A stretch of DNA of 24,977 nucleotides from a virus: the IMG/VR virus record IMGVR_UViG_3300020162_001729, positions 1 to 24,977 of that record. One strand, given 5' to 3'. Of this stretch, positions 15,645 to 22,134 are shown piece by piece. The notes beneath the pieces are model-generated. The model was not told the origin of the DNA. It made no database searches and saw nothing but the letters and a program-made list of their open reading frames with translations. Made by a program: the position numbers and the translations under genes. Position 1 is the first letter of the stretch; each line of letters starts with the position of its first letter.

Positions 15645-15999
15645 ATTTTTCAGGAGATAGGCCATCAATACCATCAGCGCGCTTTACTTTAAACTTTCTA
15701 GCTTGCGCTTGCATGGGATTCCGTTGAAGTTCTTCTAGGCTGAAGGCTTTAAACCCTCCCTCCATTGCGATTTCAACGTCTAACGACTCTATGTGTGGAA
15801 GCTCCTCAATGTCCGAAGAATCTTCGTCATCGTCTTCTATTTGCGAACTGCGAATAGCAGTTGGTTTCTGCTGGACTTTTACTGCTGGCTGTTGAACAGC
15901 TCTTGAGTTAAAAGGATTGCCGCATTTTGAGCAAAAGTTTGGCGCAAATCCAACATACTCATGCTTTGCACCGCACGATGAACAGAAAGTGATAGCCAT
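15622..15999 (-). CDS. Zinc-ribbon protein with acidic middle (125 aa)
   Basis: The N-terminus is a zinc ribbon: FCSSCGAKHEY and FCSKCGNPF give two Cys-x2-Cys-Gly knuckles at residues 6-9 and 23-26. Residues 34-50 are a Gln/Lys/Pro linker, residues 54-75 are strongly acidic (IEDDDEDSSDIEELPHIE), and the C-terminus is basic and short. Zinc ribbons with acidic tails are common in small transcription or replication accessory proteins. It directly precedes and overlaps the sigma factor (23 bases), so a role with transcription is plausible but not shown. No Shine-Dalgarno sequence is seen before the ATG. Confidence 0.65.
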   Translation of the reverse strand: MAITFCSSCGAKHEYVGFAPNFCSKCGNPFNSRAVQQPAVKVQQKPTAIRSSQIEDDDEDSSDIEELPHIESLDVEIAMEGGFKAFSLEELQRNPMQAQARKFKVKRADGIDGLSPEKYGSSKAD

Positions 16000-16004
16000 A
16001 GTTA

Positions 16005-16346
16005 TTATTTAGATATGCGGTCAACCTTATCGTTAAGATTTTCCAGCTTTACTAATATCTTAGTTATATCTTTCTGAATTTCAACCATTTTATCCGTATT
16101 AACTGGCTTACCCTCATCATCTACTATCTTTGAAAGGCGTCGAGAAATATTTTTTACCTCTGTATTAACATACGATATTTGCTCTGCCTGAACTTTCATC
16201 TCCGCAGCAACAGGATTAAAGTCATCCCTCTTTACATACGTTGTATTTAGATAATACAGCGTACAGGCGATCAAAATTCCGCCAAATACTTTAATAATAT
16301 TTGCCCAACTATTCAACTGAGACGTTTTTGACGCTGCGCTGCTCAT
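16005..16346 (-). CDS. Small membrane-anchored coiled-coil protein (113 aa)
   Basis: Residues 17-34 (NIIKVFGGILIACTLYYL) form one membrane segment. The rest is a charged helix with heptad-like spacing (VQAEQISYVNTEVKNISRRL and ILVKLENLNDKVDRIS). The layout of an N-terminal anchor with a long coiled coil outside resembles spanin-like or membrane-fixed phage proteins. No lysis enzyme is visible nearby, so lysis is only one option. It overlaps the preceding PhoH-like gene by 38 bases. Confidence 0.6.
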   Translation of the reverse strand: MSSAASKTSQLNSWANIIKVFGGILIACTLYYLNTTYVKRDDFNPVAAEMKVQAEQISYVNTEVKNISRRLSKIVDDEGKPVNTDKMVEIQKDITKILVKLENLNDKVDRISK

Positions 16347-17088
16347 CTTTTATTCTATAACGGAGATTAATGTTGTTAATCTTCTTTACAACAAATTTTA
16401 AGATTTCGCTTCTTTTAATATCTTCTTCTGAGAACTCAAAAGTATATATTCCTTTTTCCATACAGTCTTCTCCAGTGAAAAGATCAAAGAAATCAAGGAA
16501 ACCATTCTTAACTTTAATGTCAGATTGCATAAAGTCTCCACACAAAAACATTTTTGTACCTTCTCCAATTCTAGTTAAGAGAGTTGTAATCTCTTTAGCT
16601 GTAAAGTTTTGCACTTCGTCAGCAATGATAATTTTATCAGTAAATGTGCTGCCTCTTAGGAAGTTTACTGGTATTGCGGTAAGTCTTCCGTCATCCTTAA
16701 GACGATGAGCATCAGTAGATTCAATAATTTCGTGAACTTTATCCTCAAGAGGAATCAAGTAAGGCGCGAATTTGTCGCCAACTGTTCCGGGCAGTGCGCC
16801 TAGAGACTTTTCTCCACTCTCTGCGATTGTTCTGATGTAAATAATTTCTTTGTCATTGTTACTAATGAGGTTTAACGCTGCATAAACAGCCATAAATGTC
16901 TTTGATGTTCCCGCTGGTCCAGCGATGAAAGAGATTTTAGTCTGCTCGTTTAAAAGTATTTTTAATAAGTCTTGTTGCTTATCTGAAAACTTAAATTTTC
17001 TTTCTTTAAATTTGATTTCTTGTTTTAGTTGTGGGATTGTGATTCCCGCAGGTTTAGTTTTCTTATTCTTAGGGGCTTTTTTTGCCAT
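16309..17088 (-). CDS. phoH: PhoH-like ATPase (259 aa)
   Basis: PhoH-type P-loop NTPase. Residues 57-64 are GPAGTSKT (Walker A; Ser62 where Gly is usual). Residues 86-99 include RTIAESGEKSLGALPG, the segment characteristic of PhoH. Residues 153-161 are IIIADEVQN (Walker B with the conserved D-E-x-Q-N). Residues 172-185 include IGEGTKMFLCGDFMQSD (sensor region). The N-terminal ~35 residues are basic and contain KERKFKFSDKQQDLL. PhoH-like genes are frequent in aquatic phages; their exact function is not settled, with RNA-linked ATPase or helicase roles suggested for cellular relatives. The gene lies between a probable tail protein and a membrane protein. Confidence 0.9.
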   Translation of the reverse strand: MAKKAPKNKKTKPAGITIPQLKQEIKFKERKFKFSDKQQDLLKILLNEQTKISFIAGPAGTSKTFMAVYAALNLISNNDKEIIYIRTIAESGEKSLGALPGTVGDKFAPYLIPLEDKVHEIIESTDAHRLKDDGRLTAIPVNFLRGSTFTDKIIIADEVQNFTAKEITTLLTRIGEGTKMFLCGDFMQSDIKVKNGFLDFFDLFTGEDCMEKGIYTFEFSEEDIKRSEILKFVVKKINNINLRYRIKDEQRSVKNVSVE

Positions 17089-17094
17089 AAAGTG

Positions 17095-17886
17095 TTAAAC
17101 CATCTCTTCAATAATCTGCAATCCTCCTTTAGCGACTCCGTTGGAATCAACAGAGAGGGTTTGATTAGATAAAACGCCAGCTACCGAAAAAACAGTAGAG
17201 TCTGACATTGTAATTGTGCAGGTTACTGTTGTATTTGGCTGATAATCCGATAGCCAGTCCGCATTGCTCAATCCATTTACCTGCAATGACTTTGTGATTT
17301 TGGAAACGCTAACTTTTTCAGGGTATTCCGAGCCAATAACAAAATTTGGAACTCTATCGACTTGAATATCGAAAGAAATATTCTCATATTGCGAGATTGG
17401 AGTTTGGGAAAAATTTGGAGCAGTGAATTGAACTGTTGTTGCTCTTAAAGGAGAGAGTAAAATGCTTCCAGTTCCTGCTTCTTGCTCTGCGTGCGAGTAA
17501 ATTCCAGAGCCAGTCGCTAATCCGTAAGAGTCAAACTGAAGCGCCGCAGATGCAACCTTCCAAGGTTCAAATGATGCGGAGAAACTTTTCAAATAACACT
17601 TGTTAAACTGGTAATCTGGAACTTTAATCAAAGAACCAGTAACCGAATCTCCAGTTAAGTTGATAATCTTGTTGATTTCTCCAGAAACTAAAAGAACATT
17701 CGCGGAAATGCTTGAACTTTTTGGGCCAGTCTGGATATAGCTGTCCATTTGCTGACCAATTCTTCTAATTCTTTTTAAACTAGTTGTATTTGATGCGCTT
17801 AAACTAGTTGCGTATAAGATGTTATCGGTAGTGCTATCAGCGTTAGTAAAATACGCTCTGATTTTATCGTAAGTAACGTAAGCCAT
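17095..17886 (-). CDS. Probable tail tube / virion structural protein (263 aa)
   Basis: The N-terminus MAYVTYDKIRAYFTNAD and then LYATSLSASNTTSLKRIRRI, IQTGPKSSSISANVLLVSGE resembles a group of phage structural proteins thought to form the tail tube. The protein is beta-rich throughout and lacks enzyme motifs. A mid-part (YLKSFSASFEPWKVASAALQ) and a C-terminal Ig-like part with VTCTITMSDSTVFSVAGVLS follow. It lies upstream of PhoH and after the MscS-like gene. Tail-tube identity is inferred from the N-terminal pattern and size; another tail-associated role is possible. Confidence 0.55.
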   Translation of the reverse strand: MAYVTYDKIRAYFTNADSTTDNILYATSLSASNTTSLKRIRRIGQQMDSYIQTGPKSSSISANVLLVSGEINKIINLTGDSVTGSLIKVPDYQFNKCYLKSFSASFEPWKVASAALQFDSYGLATGSGIYSHAEQEAGTGSILLSPLRATTVQFTAPNFSQTPISQYENISFDIQVDRVPNFVIGSEYPEKVSVSKITKSLQVNGLSNADWLSDYQPNTTVTCTITMSDSTVFSVAGVLSNQTLSVDSNGVAKGGLQIIEEMV

Positions 17887-17890
17887 CTGA

Positions 17891-18256
17891 TTATTTTACA
17901 CTCTTTTTAAACTGTTTAAGATCAGCTTCGTCAATCATTGAGAGTCGTTTCAAAAACTTGACATTCTCTAGTTTCACGTTCTGCATAACAAGACGACTGC
18001 CGCCAGTGATAGTTCCTTCTTCGTTAACATCGTAGATAAACAAAGTTGTTGACATTAAACCGATTCTCACGATTCTTGCTGGGCTTTTTGTACCGTCCCA
18101 AAACATTAAAACGTCATCTTCTTTCAATCCAGATGTCATTTTAAAGATAATGCTCTTGACAATGTTGATGATAAACTCTTTAAACAGCAACGAAGCAACG
18201 CCAGCTACTAAAAGCACTGAGTTTTGAGAGACAAAAGAATTTATCTGATCTTCCAT
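17891..18256 (-). CDS. Small MscS-like membrane protein (121 aa)
   Basis: Residues 13-40 form a hydrophobic segment followed by an amphipathic helix (SVLLVAGVASLLF, then EFIINIVKSIIFKM). Residues 44-76 read LKEDDVLMFWDG, then ARIVRIGLMSTTLFIYD, and 87-104 read SRLVMQNVKLENVKFLKR. The order of TM3-like helix, x-x-x-D-x-V strand, G-x-x-x-x-I strand, S-T-T, turn, then (P/Q)-N-x-x-L matches the pore helix and beta domain of MscS channels. The first two membrane helices and the C-terminal cage are absent; E. coli MscS has 286 residues. A lysis, membrane-tension or superinfection role would be inference. It is the first gene of the minus-strand block, and the start has no Shine-Dalgarno sequence. 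Confidence 0.6.
   Translation of the reverse strand: MEDQINSFVSQNSVLLVAGVASLLFKEFIINIVKSIIFKMTSGLKEDDVLMFWDGTKSPARIVRIGLMSTTLFIYDVNEEGTITGGSRLVMQNVKLENVKFLKRLSMIDEADLKQFKKSVK
17896..17901 (-). promoter_or_regulatory. GTGTAA motif before tail-tube gene, candidate late promoter core
   Basis: The minus strand reads AGAGTGTAAAATAATC, 15 bases before the ATG at 17886. It overlaps the last codons of the MscS-like gene, so chance coding is possible. The short distance would give an almost leaderless message. Confidence 0.3.
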
Positions 18257-18308
18257 GTTTAATTTTACACTTTAACTGGAAAAACCAGCTCTTGAACTAC
18301 TATAACTT
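18257..18308. promoter_or_regulatory. Divergent intergenic region at the strand switch
   Basis: This 52-base gap separates the minus (late) and plus (accessory) blocks. On the minus strand it carries AAAGTGTAAAATTAAAC before the ATG at 18256. A small hairpin lies at 18274-18290 (AACTGG and CCAGCT around AAAAA). On the plus strand TATAAC at 18301-18306 lies only two bases before the plus ATG, so if it is a -10 box the message would be leaderless. No convincing -35 is seen for either direction. Confidence 0.45.
18265..18270 (-). promoter_or_regulatory. GTGTAA motif before MscS-like gene, candidate late promoter core
   Basis: This copy lies 14 bases before the ATG at 18256, in the divergent gap, reading AAAGTGTAAAATTAAAC. 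The extended match with the copy at 17896-17901 is GTGTAAAAT. Confidence 0.42.
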
Positions 18309-18548
18309 ATGAACGGAAAAGGATCAAAACGTCGCCCATCATCTATTTCTTCCGACGAGTTCGCAGACAGAATTGATGATATTTTTAAAAAGAAAAATAA
18401 GGTGCAAGTGCCTGTTCTTCAAGACAAAGACGGCTACTTTATTATAATTCCAAAAAAAATGCTCAAAAAGGCTGGACTTAATGAAGGAGATAGTGTTGAT
18501 TTCACTCCATCAGGAGACGGATACCTTGTTTCCAAAACTTTAACATGA
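18309..18548 (+). CDS. AbrB/MazE-like DNA-binding protein with phage NGKGS head (79 aa)
   Basis: Residues 1-10 are MNGKGSKRRP, the opening of a small protein type widespread in phages, followed by an acidic helix (DEFADRIDDIF). Residues 32-77 (VQVPVLQDKDGYFIIIPKKM, then GLNEGDSVDFTPSGDGYLV) fit the AbrB/SpoVT swapped-hairpin fold found in AbrB and MazE. This fold binds DNA as a dimer. No toxin-like partner is visible next to it, so a transcription regulator is more likely than an antitoxin. It is the first gene of the plus block and overlaps the next by four bases (ATGA). Confidence 0.7.
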   Translation: MNGKGSKRRPSSISSDEFADRIDDIFKKKNKVQVPVLQDKDGYFIIIPKKMLKKAGLNEGDSVDFTPSGDGYLVSKTLT

Positions 18549-18742
18549 TTAGCAAAACAACAATTACACTCTCTTGTCATAGAGAAGGCACATCGTCACA
18601 CGATACAAAGATCAACTTTGTAATCGACGCTACCGAAATGGATTTAAGCGAACTATTGAGTGAAGTGGAAAACTTTATTAGAGCTATTGGTTACGTTCCA
18701 CCATCAGGCGGTAATCTTGATTACGTAAAACTCGGCGAATAA
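18545..18742 (+). CDS. Small conserved phage protein of unknown function (65 aa)
   Basis: No named family recognised. It has an N-terminal beta part (TTITLSCHREGT), a mid helix rich in acidic residues (EMDLSELLSEVENFIRAIGY) and a short glycine-containing tail. Proteins of this shape (helix ending F-I-R-A-x-G-Y/F) are common in phage early regions. Its start overlaps the AbrB-like gene's stop (ATGA), so the two are translationally coupled. Confidence 0.65.
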   Translation: MISKTTITLSCHREGTSSHDTKINFVIDATEMDLSELLSEVENFIRAIGYVPPSGGNLDYVKLGE

Positions 18743-18750
18743 TTAATTTT

Positions 18751-19311
18751 ATGGGAATGTTCGACACAATTATCGTTAGCGACACTCTTCCTTACTCAGA
18801 GGAAATGATTTGCCTTGGTTTAAACTCTAATAACGGCGATTTTCAAACTAAAGACTTGTACAACTGTTTGGAAACTTATATTATACAAGGCAAAAAGCTT
18901 TTTGTACAAAAATACAAAGTGAGTGAATATGTTCAACCAGAAAAATCATCTGATGGTTGGAATTTTGGCCATATAGAAAGAAGCGGAGAATATCTTGAGC
19001 AAGTTAACCATCACGGCAAGATCGTTTTCTACACTTATTACCGAGACGTTCTTGGTCTTTGGGATTGCTCTGTAGATTACGAAGCTACTTTTACCCACGG
19101 CGTTTGCGACAGCATCGTTTTAGCAAAATTCACTAAAGAATCAAACAAAGAAAGATTAGAGAGAGAGAAAGAGTGGAAGGCGCGTATGACTAGAGATCAT
19201 AATCTTTGGTACAATAAGTATATTTTCTATACTACTCTTTATCGCAAATTTTCTCACTACAAATATAAATTTTTTCACAAAATCGCAGCCTTTTTCCAAA
19301 AAATCGCATGA
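18751..19311 (+). CDS. Conserved phage protein, MGMFDTI type (186 aa)
   Basis: The opening MGMFDTIIVSDTLPYSEEM recurs in phage proteins of unknown function. A beta-rich body follows (LYNCLETYIIQGKKLFVQKY, GKIVFYTYYRDVLGLWD). The C-terminal third is a basic, aromatic helix (LERE..WKARMTRDHNLWYN, then KFSHYKYKFFHKIAAFFQK) that could bind nucleic acid or membrane. The gene overlaps the next by ATGA. No Shine-Dalgarno sequence is seen. Function unknown. Confidence 0.65.
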   Translation: MGMFDTIIVSDTLPYSEEMICLGLNSNNGDFQTKDLYNCLETYIIQGKKLFVQKYKVSEYVQPEKSSDGWNFGHIERSGEYLEQVNHHGKIVFYTYYRDVLGLWDCSVDYEATFTHGVCDSIVLAKFTKESNKERLEREKEWKARMTRDHNLWYNKYIFYTTLYRKFSHYKYKFFHKIAAFFQKIA

Positions 19312-19490
19312 CCTTAACAACCAACAAAGAAATTTACAAAGAAGACATCACCGCAATGACTAATGCTGTTTATCAAGAGCTGGCAAAGCGGGATATTCAT
19401 TTTAACTCTGTTAAAGAAGATGATGAATTTCACGATTTTTTGACGGCAACTCTTGACATTTGGTTTAAAACTGATCACTCTAAGGTTTAA
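19308..19490 (+). CDS. Small hypothetical protein (60 aa)
   Basis: A short acidic protein (TNKEIYKEDITAMTNAVYQE, then VKEDDEFHDFLTATLDIWFK) of mostly helical character. It has four-base overlap with the gene before and a one-base gap to the next start, so it is embedded in the operon. No recognisable domain. Confidence 0.6.
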   Translation: MTLTTNKEIYKEDITAMTNAVYQELAKRDIHFNSVKEDDEFHDFLTATLDIWFKTDHSKV

Positions 19491-19491
19491 C

Positions 19492-19818
19492 ATGAAAAAT
19501 TTAAAGTTAAATCAAGATTATTTAAAGTATCCAACAGCAGAAGATGTTTTGCGTGAAGTTGTTGATGATGATATGATTGACACGATAGCTAAAATGAGTC
19601 TTAAATGGCATTTAGAATGTGCCAAAACATCTTTAGAGAGATATAAGTCGCGCAAAGATCTTGCGGCTTGGGAAAAAGAAGACATGGAGTATTGCGAGCT
19701 TCTTTTAGCGGCGTTTTCTCTTGTCGGCAATTACTACGGCATAGATATAGGGACACTCAAGCAAAAACCTACCAAAAAAAATGCAAAACCAAAAACTAAA
19801 AATTCCAAAAAGTCTTGA
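19492..19818 (+). CDS. Hypothetical helical protein with Lys-rich tail (108 aa)
   Basis: The start ATG at 19492 has AAGG eight bases upstream. A longer frame from a TTG at 19453 would overlap the previous gene, so it is not used. The middle is helical (IDTIAKMSLKWHLECAKTSL, then WEKEDMEYCELLLAAFSLVG), and the last ~20 residues are strongly basic (KQKPTKKNAKPKTKNSKKS), suggesting a nucleic-acid contact. The 3' end overlaps the next gene by 38 bases. No family recognised. Confidence 0.6.
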   Translation: MKNLKLNQDYLKYPTAEDVLREVVDDDMIDTIAKMSLKWHLECAKTSLERYKSRKDLAAWEKEDMEYCELLLAAFSLVGNYYGIDIGTLKQKPTKKNAKPKTKNSKKS

Positions 19819-19990
19819 AGGTCACGTTTTGCGTTTGCAAAAAGAAATTCAGCATCTTCACGAAAAGATAGAAGAAGACATCGAGATGACTGCTTTTATT
19901 CTTGACATAAAAGACAAAGAATCAAAAGAGTACGATATTTTTTGGGACTTTATGCAAAACGGTTCAACACACATGGTCGAATTTCAATGA
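19781..19990 (+). CDS. Small coiled-coil hypothetical protein (69 aa)
   Basis: It begins inside the Lys-rich end of the previous gene, in another frame. Residues 11-45 form a charged helix (LEGHVLRLQKEIQHLHEKIE), probably a coiled coil. The stop overlaps the ATG of the metallophosphoesterase (ATGA), which supports it as a real, coupled gene despite the large upstream overlap and weak ribosome site. Confidence 0.55.
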   Translation: MQNQKLKIPKSLEGHVLRLQKEIQHLHEKIEEDIEMTAFILDIKDKESKEYDIFWDFMQNGSTHMVEFQ

Positions 19991-20622
19991 AAATTATCTG
20001 CATATCTGACACACACGGTCTCCACGGACACCTTAAAGACAAGATTCCAAATGGAGACATGATTATCCACTCTGGAGACTTCTGTAACAATGGAGATTAC
20101 TTTGAATGCGTCCAATTCTTTAATTGGTTCGGCACTTTGCCGCACAAATACAAGCTTGTTATCGCTGGCAACCATGATCTTTGGATGGAGAAGGCGAGTC
20201 GTTCTGAAATTAACGCAATCATTCCGCCGGGCATTCATTACTTGCAAGACGAAGGCGTCACAATTGAAGGTTTGAAGTTTTGGGGTTCTCCTGTTCAACC
20301 AGAATTCTTTAATTGGGCGTTTAATCGCAATCGCGGACCAGCTATTCAGCAGCATTGGGATTTGATTCCAAAAGATACTGATGTTTTGATCTCTCATGGT
20401 CCGCCTATGAGTATTCTTGACAAAGCTCCGGGCGATCTTCACGTTGGATGCGCCAACTTATTCACTACAATCACTGAACAACTTAAACTTAAGCTTCATG
20501 TCTTTGGCCACATTCACAATGGCTACGGCGTTGAGGTTAAAAACAACACTATGTTCGTTAATGCAGCTATCTGCACTGAACGATACAAACCAACTAACGC
20601 TCCTAGAACAATCGAACTCTAA
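19987..20622 (+). CDS. Metallophosphoesterase, MPPED/calcineurin-like (211 aa)
   Basis: All metal-site motifs of the calcineurin-like fold are present: ISDTHG (Asp8, His10), HSGDFCNNGD (Asp31), IAGNHDLW (Asn62, His63, Asp64), ISHGPP (His137) and FGHIHNGYG (His175, His177). The HGPP, then D-x-A, then GC-x-x-L, then K-L-H-V-F-G-H-I-H order is that of the MPPED type, which hydrolyse phosphodiesters including cyclic nucleotides. Substrate in this phage is unknown; nucleotide-signal or DNA/RNA-end cleavage are options. The ATG at 19987 overlaps the previous stop; a TTG-started longer frame is rejected. It is a cytosolic enzyme. Confidence 0.9.
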   Translation: MKIICISDTHGLHGHLKDKIPNGDMIIHSGDFCNNGDYFECVQFFNWFGTLPHKYKLVIAGNHDLWMEKASRSEINAIIPPGIHYLQDEGVTIEGLKFWGSPVQPEFFNWAFNRNRGPAIQQHWDLIPKDTDVLISHGPPMSILDKAPGDLHVGCANLFTTITEQLKLKLHVFGHIHNGYGVEVKNNTMFVNAAICTERYKPTNAPRTIEL

Positions 20623-20627
20623 ATAAT

Positions 20628-21227
20628 ATGACAACAGAAGAATACGTTTCACAAGGCAAAGAAAAAACAGAAAAGAAAGTATGGTTTTGGCCTACTGGAT
20701 GGTATGTTAGACCATACGCTCTAGGTCTTAGAGAGTGGAGCAAGTATTATGATTACTTGTCTGTGCAGTATCCTGTTCAGCATTTTCTAAGAGAGACTTG
20801 CAGCGATGGACTTTTTTGGATTAGCTTTCACTACCGATCTACTAAGCGCAAAATCAAAAATTTCTTTCGTCATCCGCAAAAAGATTTTCGTGATGCTGTG
20901 TTTCCTAGAGGCGAATACATGGACATGGTAGAAATAATCGTTCTTTTTCACCTTAGATGCGTTGTTGAGCTTGTTGAAGTAGAGAAATACTTTGAAGAGG
21001 TTTGCTCGGAAACTAAAGAAGGGGCTGAGTTCAGTAAACAACTCAAAGAAGCTTATGATTACGCCAAAGGTGGACGCCAAAAGCTTTTAGATGATATTCA
21101 CAATCACGCTTTAAGTTTAGAGAGTGATAATTTCACAACTTACCTTGAAATGGACAAGCGCCTTAACGAGTGTGATACAGTGCTGTGCGAATTTGTAATC
21201 AAGAACCGCGAAAGATTTTGGACCTAA
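20628..21227 (+). CDS. Conserved phage protein of unknown function (199 aa)
   Basis: An aromatic N-terminal part (VWFWPTGWYVRPYALGLREW, then YDYLSVQYPVQHFLRE) precedes a basic stretch (KRKIKNFFRHPQKDFRDAVF, then PRGEYMDMVEII). The R-x-P-x-K-x-x-R-x-x-V-F-P-R-x-x-x-D pattern recurs in phage proteins of unknown role. The C-terminal half is helical with acidic residues. No catalytic motif or membrane segment is evident. It lies five bases after the phosphoesterase and immediately before a small membrane protein. Confidence 0.6.
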   Translation: MTTEEYVSQGKEKTEKKVWFWPTGWYVRPYALGLREWSKYYDYLSVQYPVQHFLRETCSDGLFWISFHYRSTKRKIKNFFRHPQKDFRDAVFPRGEYMDMVEIIVLFHLRCVVELVEVEKYFEEVCSETKEGAEFSKQLKEAYDYAKGGRQKLLDDIHNHALSLESDNFTTYLEMDKRLNECDTVLCEFVIKNRERFWT

Positions 21228-21228
21228 G

Positions 21229-21435
21229 ATGAAAAACTTATTTTTAAGACTAATTTGGTCGTTACTAGCTATACCAGCGTTTTTTGCGCTGGCAGGGCTG
21301 ACATTTTTAGGCCAAATGTTCTTCTCTCCAAAAGAAGCCGGGCGTGATTTTGTTAAAGGCTTCAAAGAGCTTGTTTTTTACATTAAAAATGGGTACTATT
21401 ATCCTTATCAAGAAGATTTGAATGATAATGAATGA
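21229..21435 (+). CDS. Small single- or double-pass membrane protein (68 aa)
   Basis: Residues 5-32 are strongly hydrophobic (LFLRLIWSLLAIPAFFALAG, then LTFLGQMFF), one long or two short membrane spans. A basic-amphipathic part and an acidic tail follow (QEDLNDNE). Its start lies one base after the preceding stop. Size and topology would fit a holin or membrane-interference protein, but no lysin is visible nearby. Function unknown. Confidence 0.6.
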   Translation: MKNLFLRLIWSLLAIPAFFALAGLTFLGQMFFSPKEAGRDFVKGFKELVFYIKNGYYYPYQEDLNDNE

Positions 21436-21457
21436 TTTGCTCAGTTAATATTTGTTA

Positions 21458-22102
21458 ATGAATCAAAATATAACTCATAAAACCTGTAAAACTTGCAATA
21501 TATCAAAGCTATTGTCTGATTTTTGGTCGCACGAAGGATGCAAACTCGGCGTTAATCCAAATTGCAAAGAATGCGCGAAAAGAATTAAAATATTAAAAAT
21601 AAAGAAAGTTTATTTACCAAATAAATTTTGCAATGGTTGCGGACAAACAAAAAGTCGATCTCAATTTCATAAAAGAAAAGGAGCTAAGAACGAATTATCC
21701 GTTCGCTCTAAATGTATAGAATGCGATAGAATTAAAGGTAAAAAAAGAAACCATAATGTTAAACTCGGAAAAATAGATATGGTTAATTATATGGGCGGCG
21801 GGTGTATTAAATGTGGTTATAAAAATCCAGAAGCAATAGATTTTCACCATATAGACCCATCAAAAAAAGAATTTATCATTAGCGACATTAATGCAGTCAA
21901 TCCCTTAAAAAAAGAAAAAATTGTAAAAGAATTACAGAAGTGCGCGCCATTATGCAAAAACTGCCATTCCGAATTTCACGCTGGAAGATTTGACTTAGGA
22001 CCACTCTTACATAAATTACCAAAATTTAATGAAAACACTGAAAAACAGGATAGTATTAGGGATGACTCTTTACTTGGGCTTCAAATTAGCTTCGTTGATT
22101 GA
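21458..22102 (+). CDS. HNH endonuclease with tandem zinc knuckles (214 aa)
   Basis: The N-terminal half carries two similar zinc units: CKTCNISKLLSDFW, then CKECAKRIK; and CNGCGQTKSRSQFH, then CIECDRIKG. Each has C-x2-C, ..F.., C-x-E-C. The C-terminal nuclease has CIKCGYKNPEAIDFHHIDP, then KCAPLCKNCHSEFHAG: paired CxxC zinc clamps with D-F-H-H and a final N-C-H, the HNH catalytic layout. It is probably a free-standing homing-type nuclease. The ATG at 21458 is preferred to a TTG six bases upstream. The gene is more AT-rich than its neighbours, which fits mobile origin. It has gaps on both sides, unlike the tightly coupled genes before it. Confidence 0.88.
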   Translation: MNQNITHKTCKTCNISKLLSDFWSHEGCKLGVNPNCKECAKRIKILKIKKVYLPNKFCNGCGQTKSRSQFHKRKGAKNELSVRSKCIECDRIKGKKRNHNVKLGKIDMVNYMGGGCIKCGYKNPEAIDFHHIDPSKKEFIISDINAVNPLKKEKIVKELQKCAPLCKNCHSEFHAGRFDLGPLLHKLPKFNENTEKQDSIRDDSLLGLQISFVD

Positions 22103-22134
22103 GCTGTTTTTAATATTTTTAATCAAAAGATAAC

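Noticed and set aside
18301-18306. TATAAC as a standard -10 promoter for the plus block
   Set aside because: It lies two bases before the start codon and lacks a -35 at usual spacing; only a leaderless message would fit.
18309-18548. Type II toxin-antitoxin pair with the AbrB-like gene as antitoxin
   Set aside because: The next gene (65 aa) has no toxin motif that I can recognise; a regulator alone is more likely.
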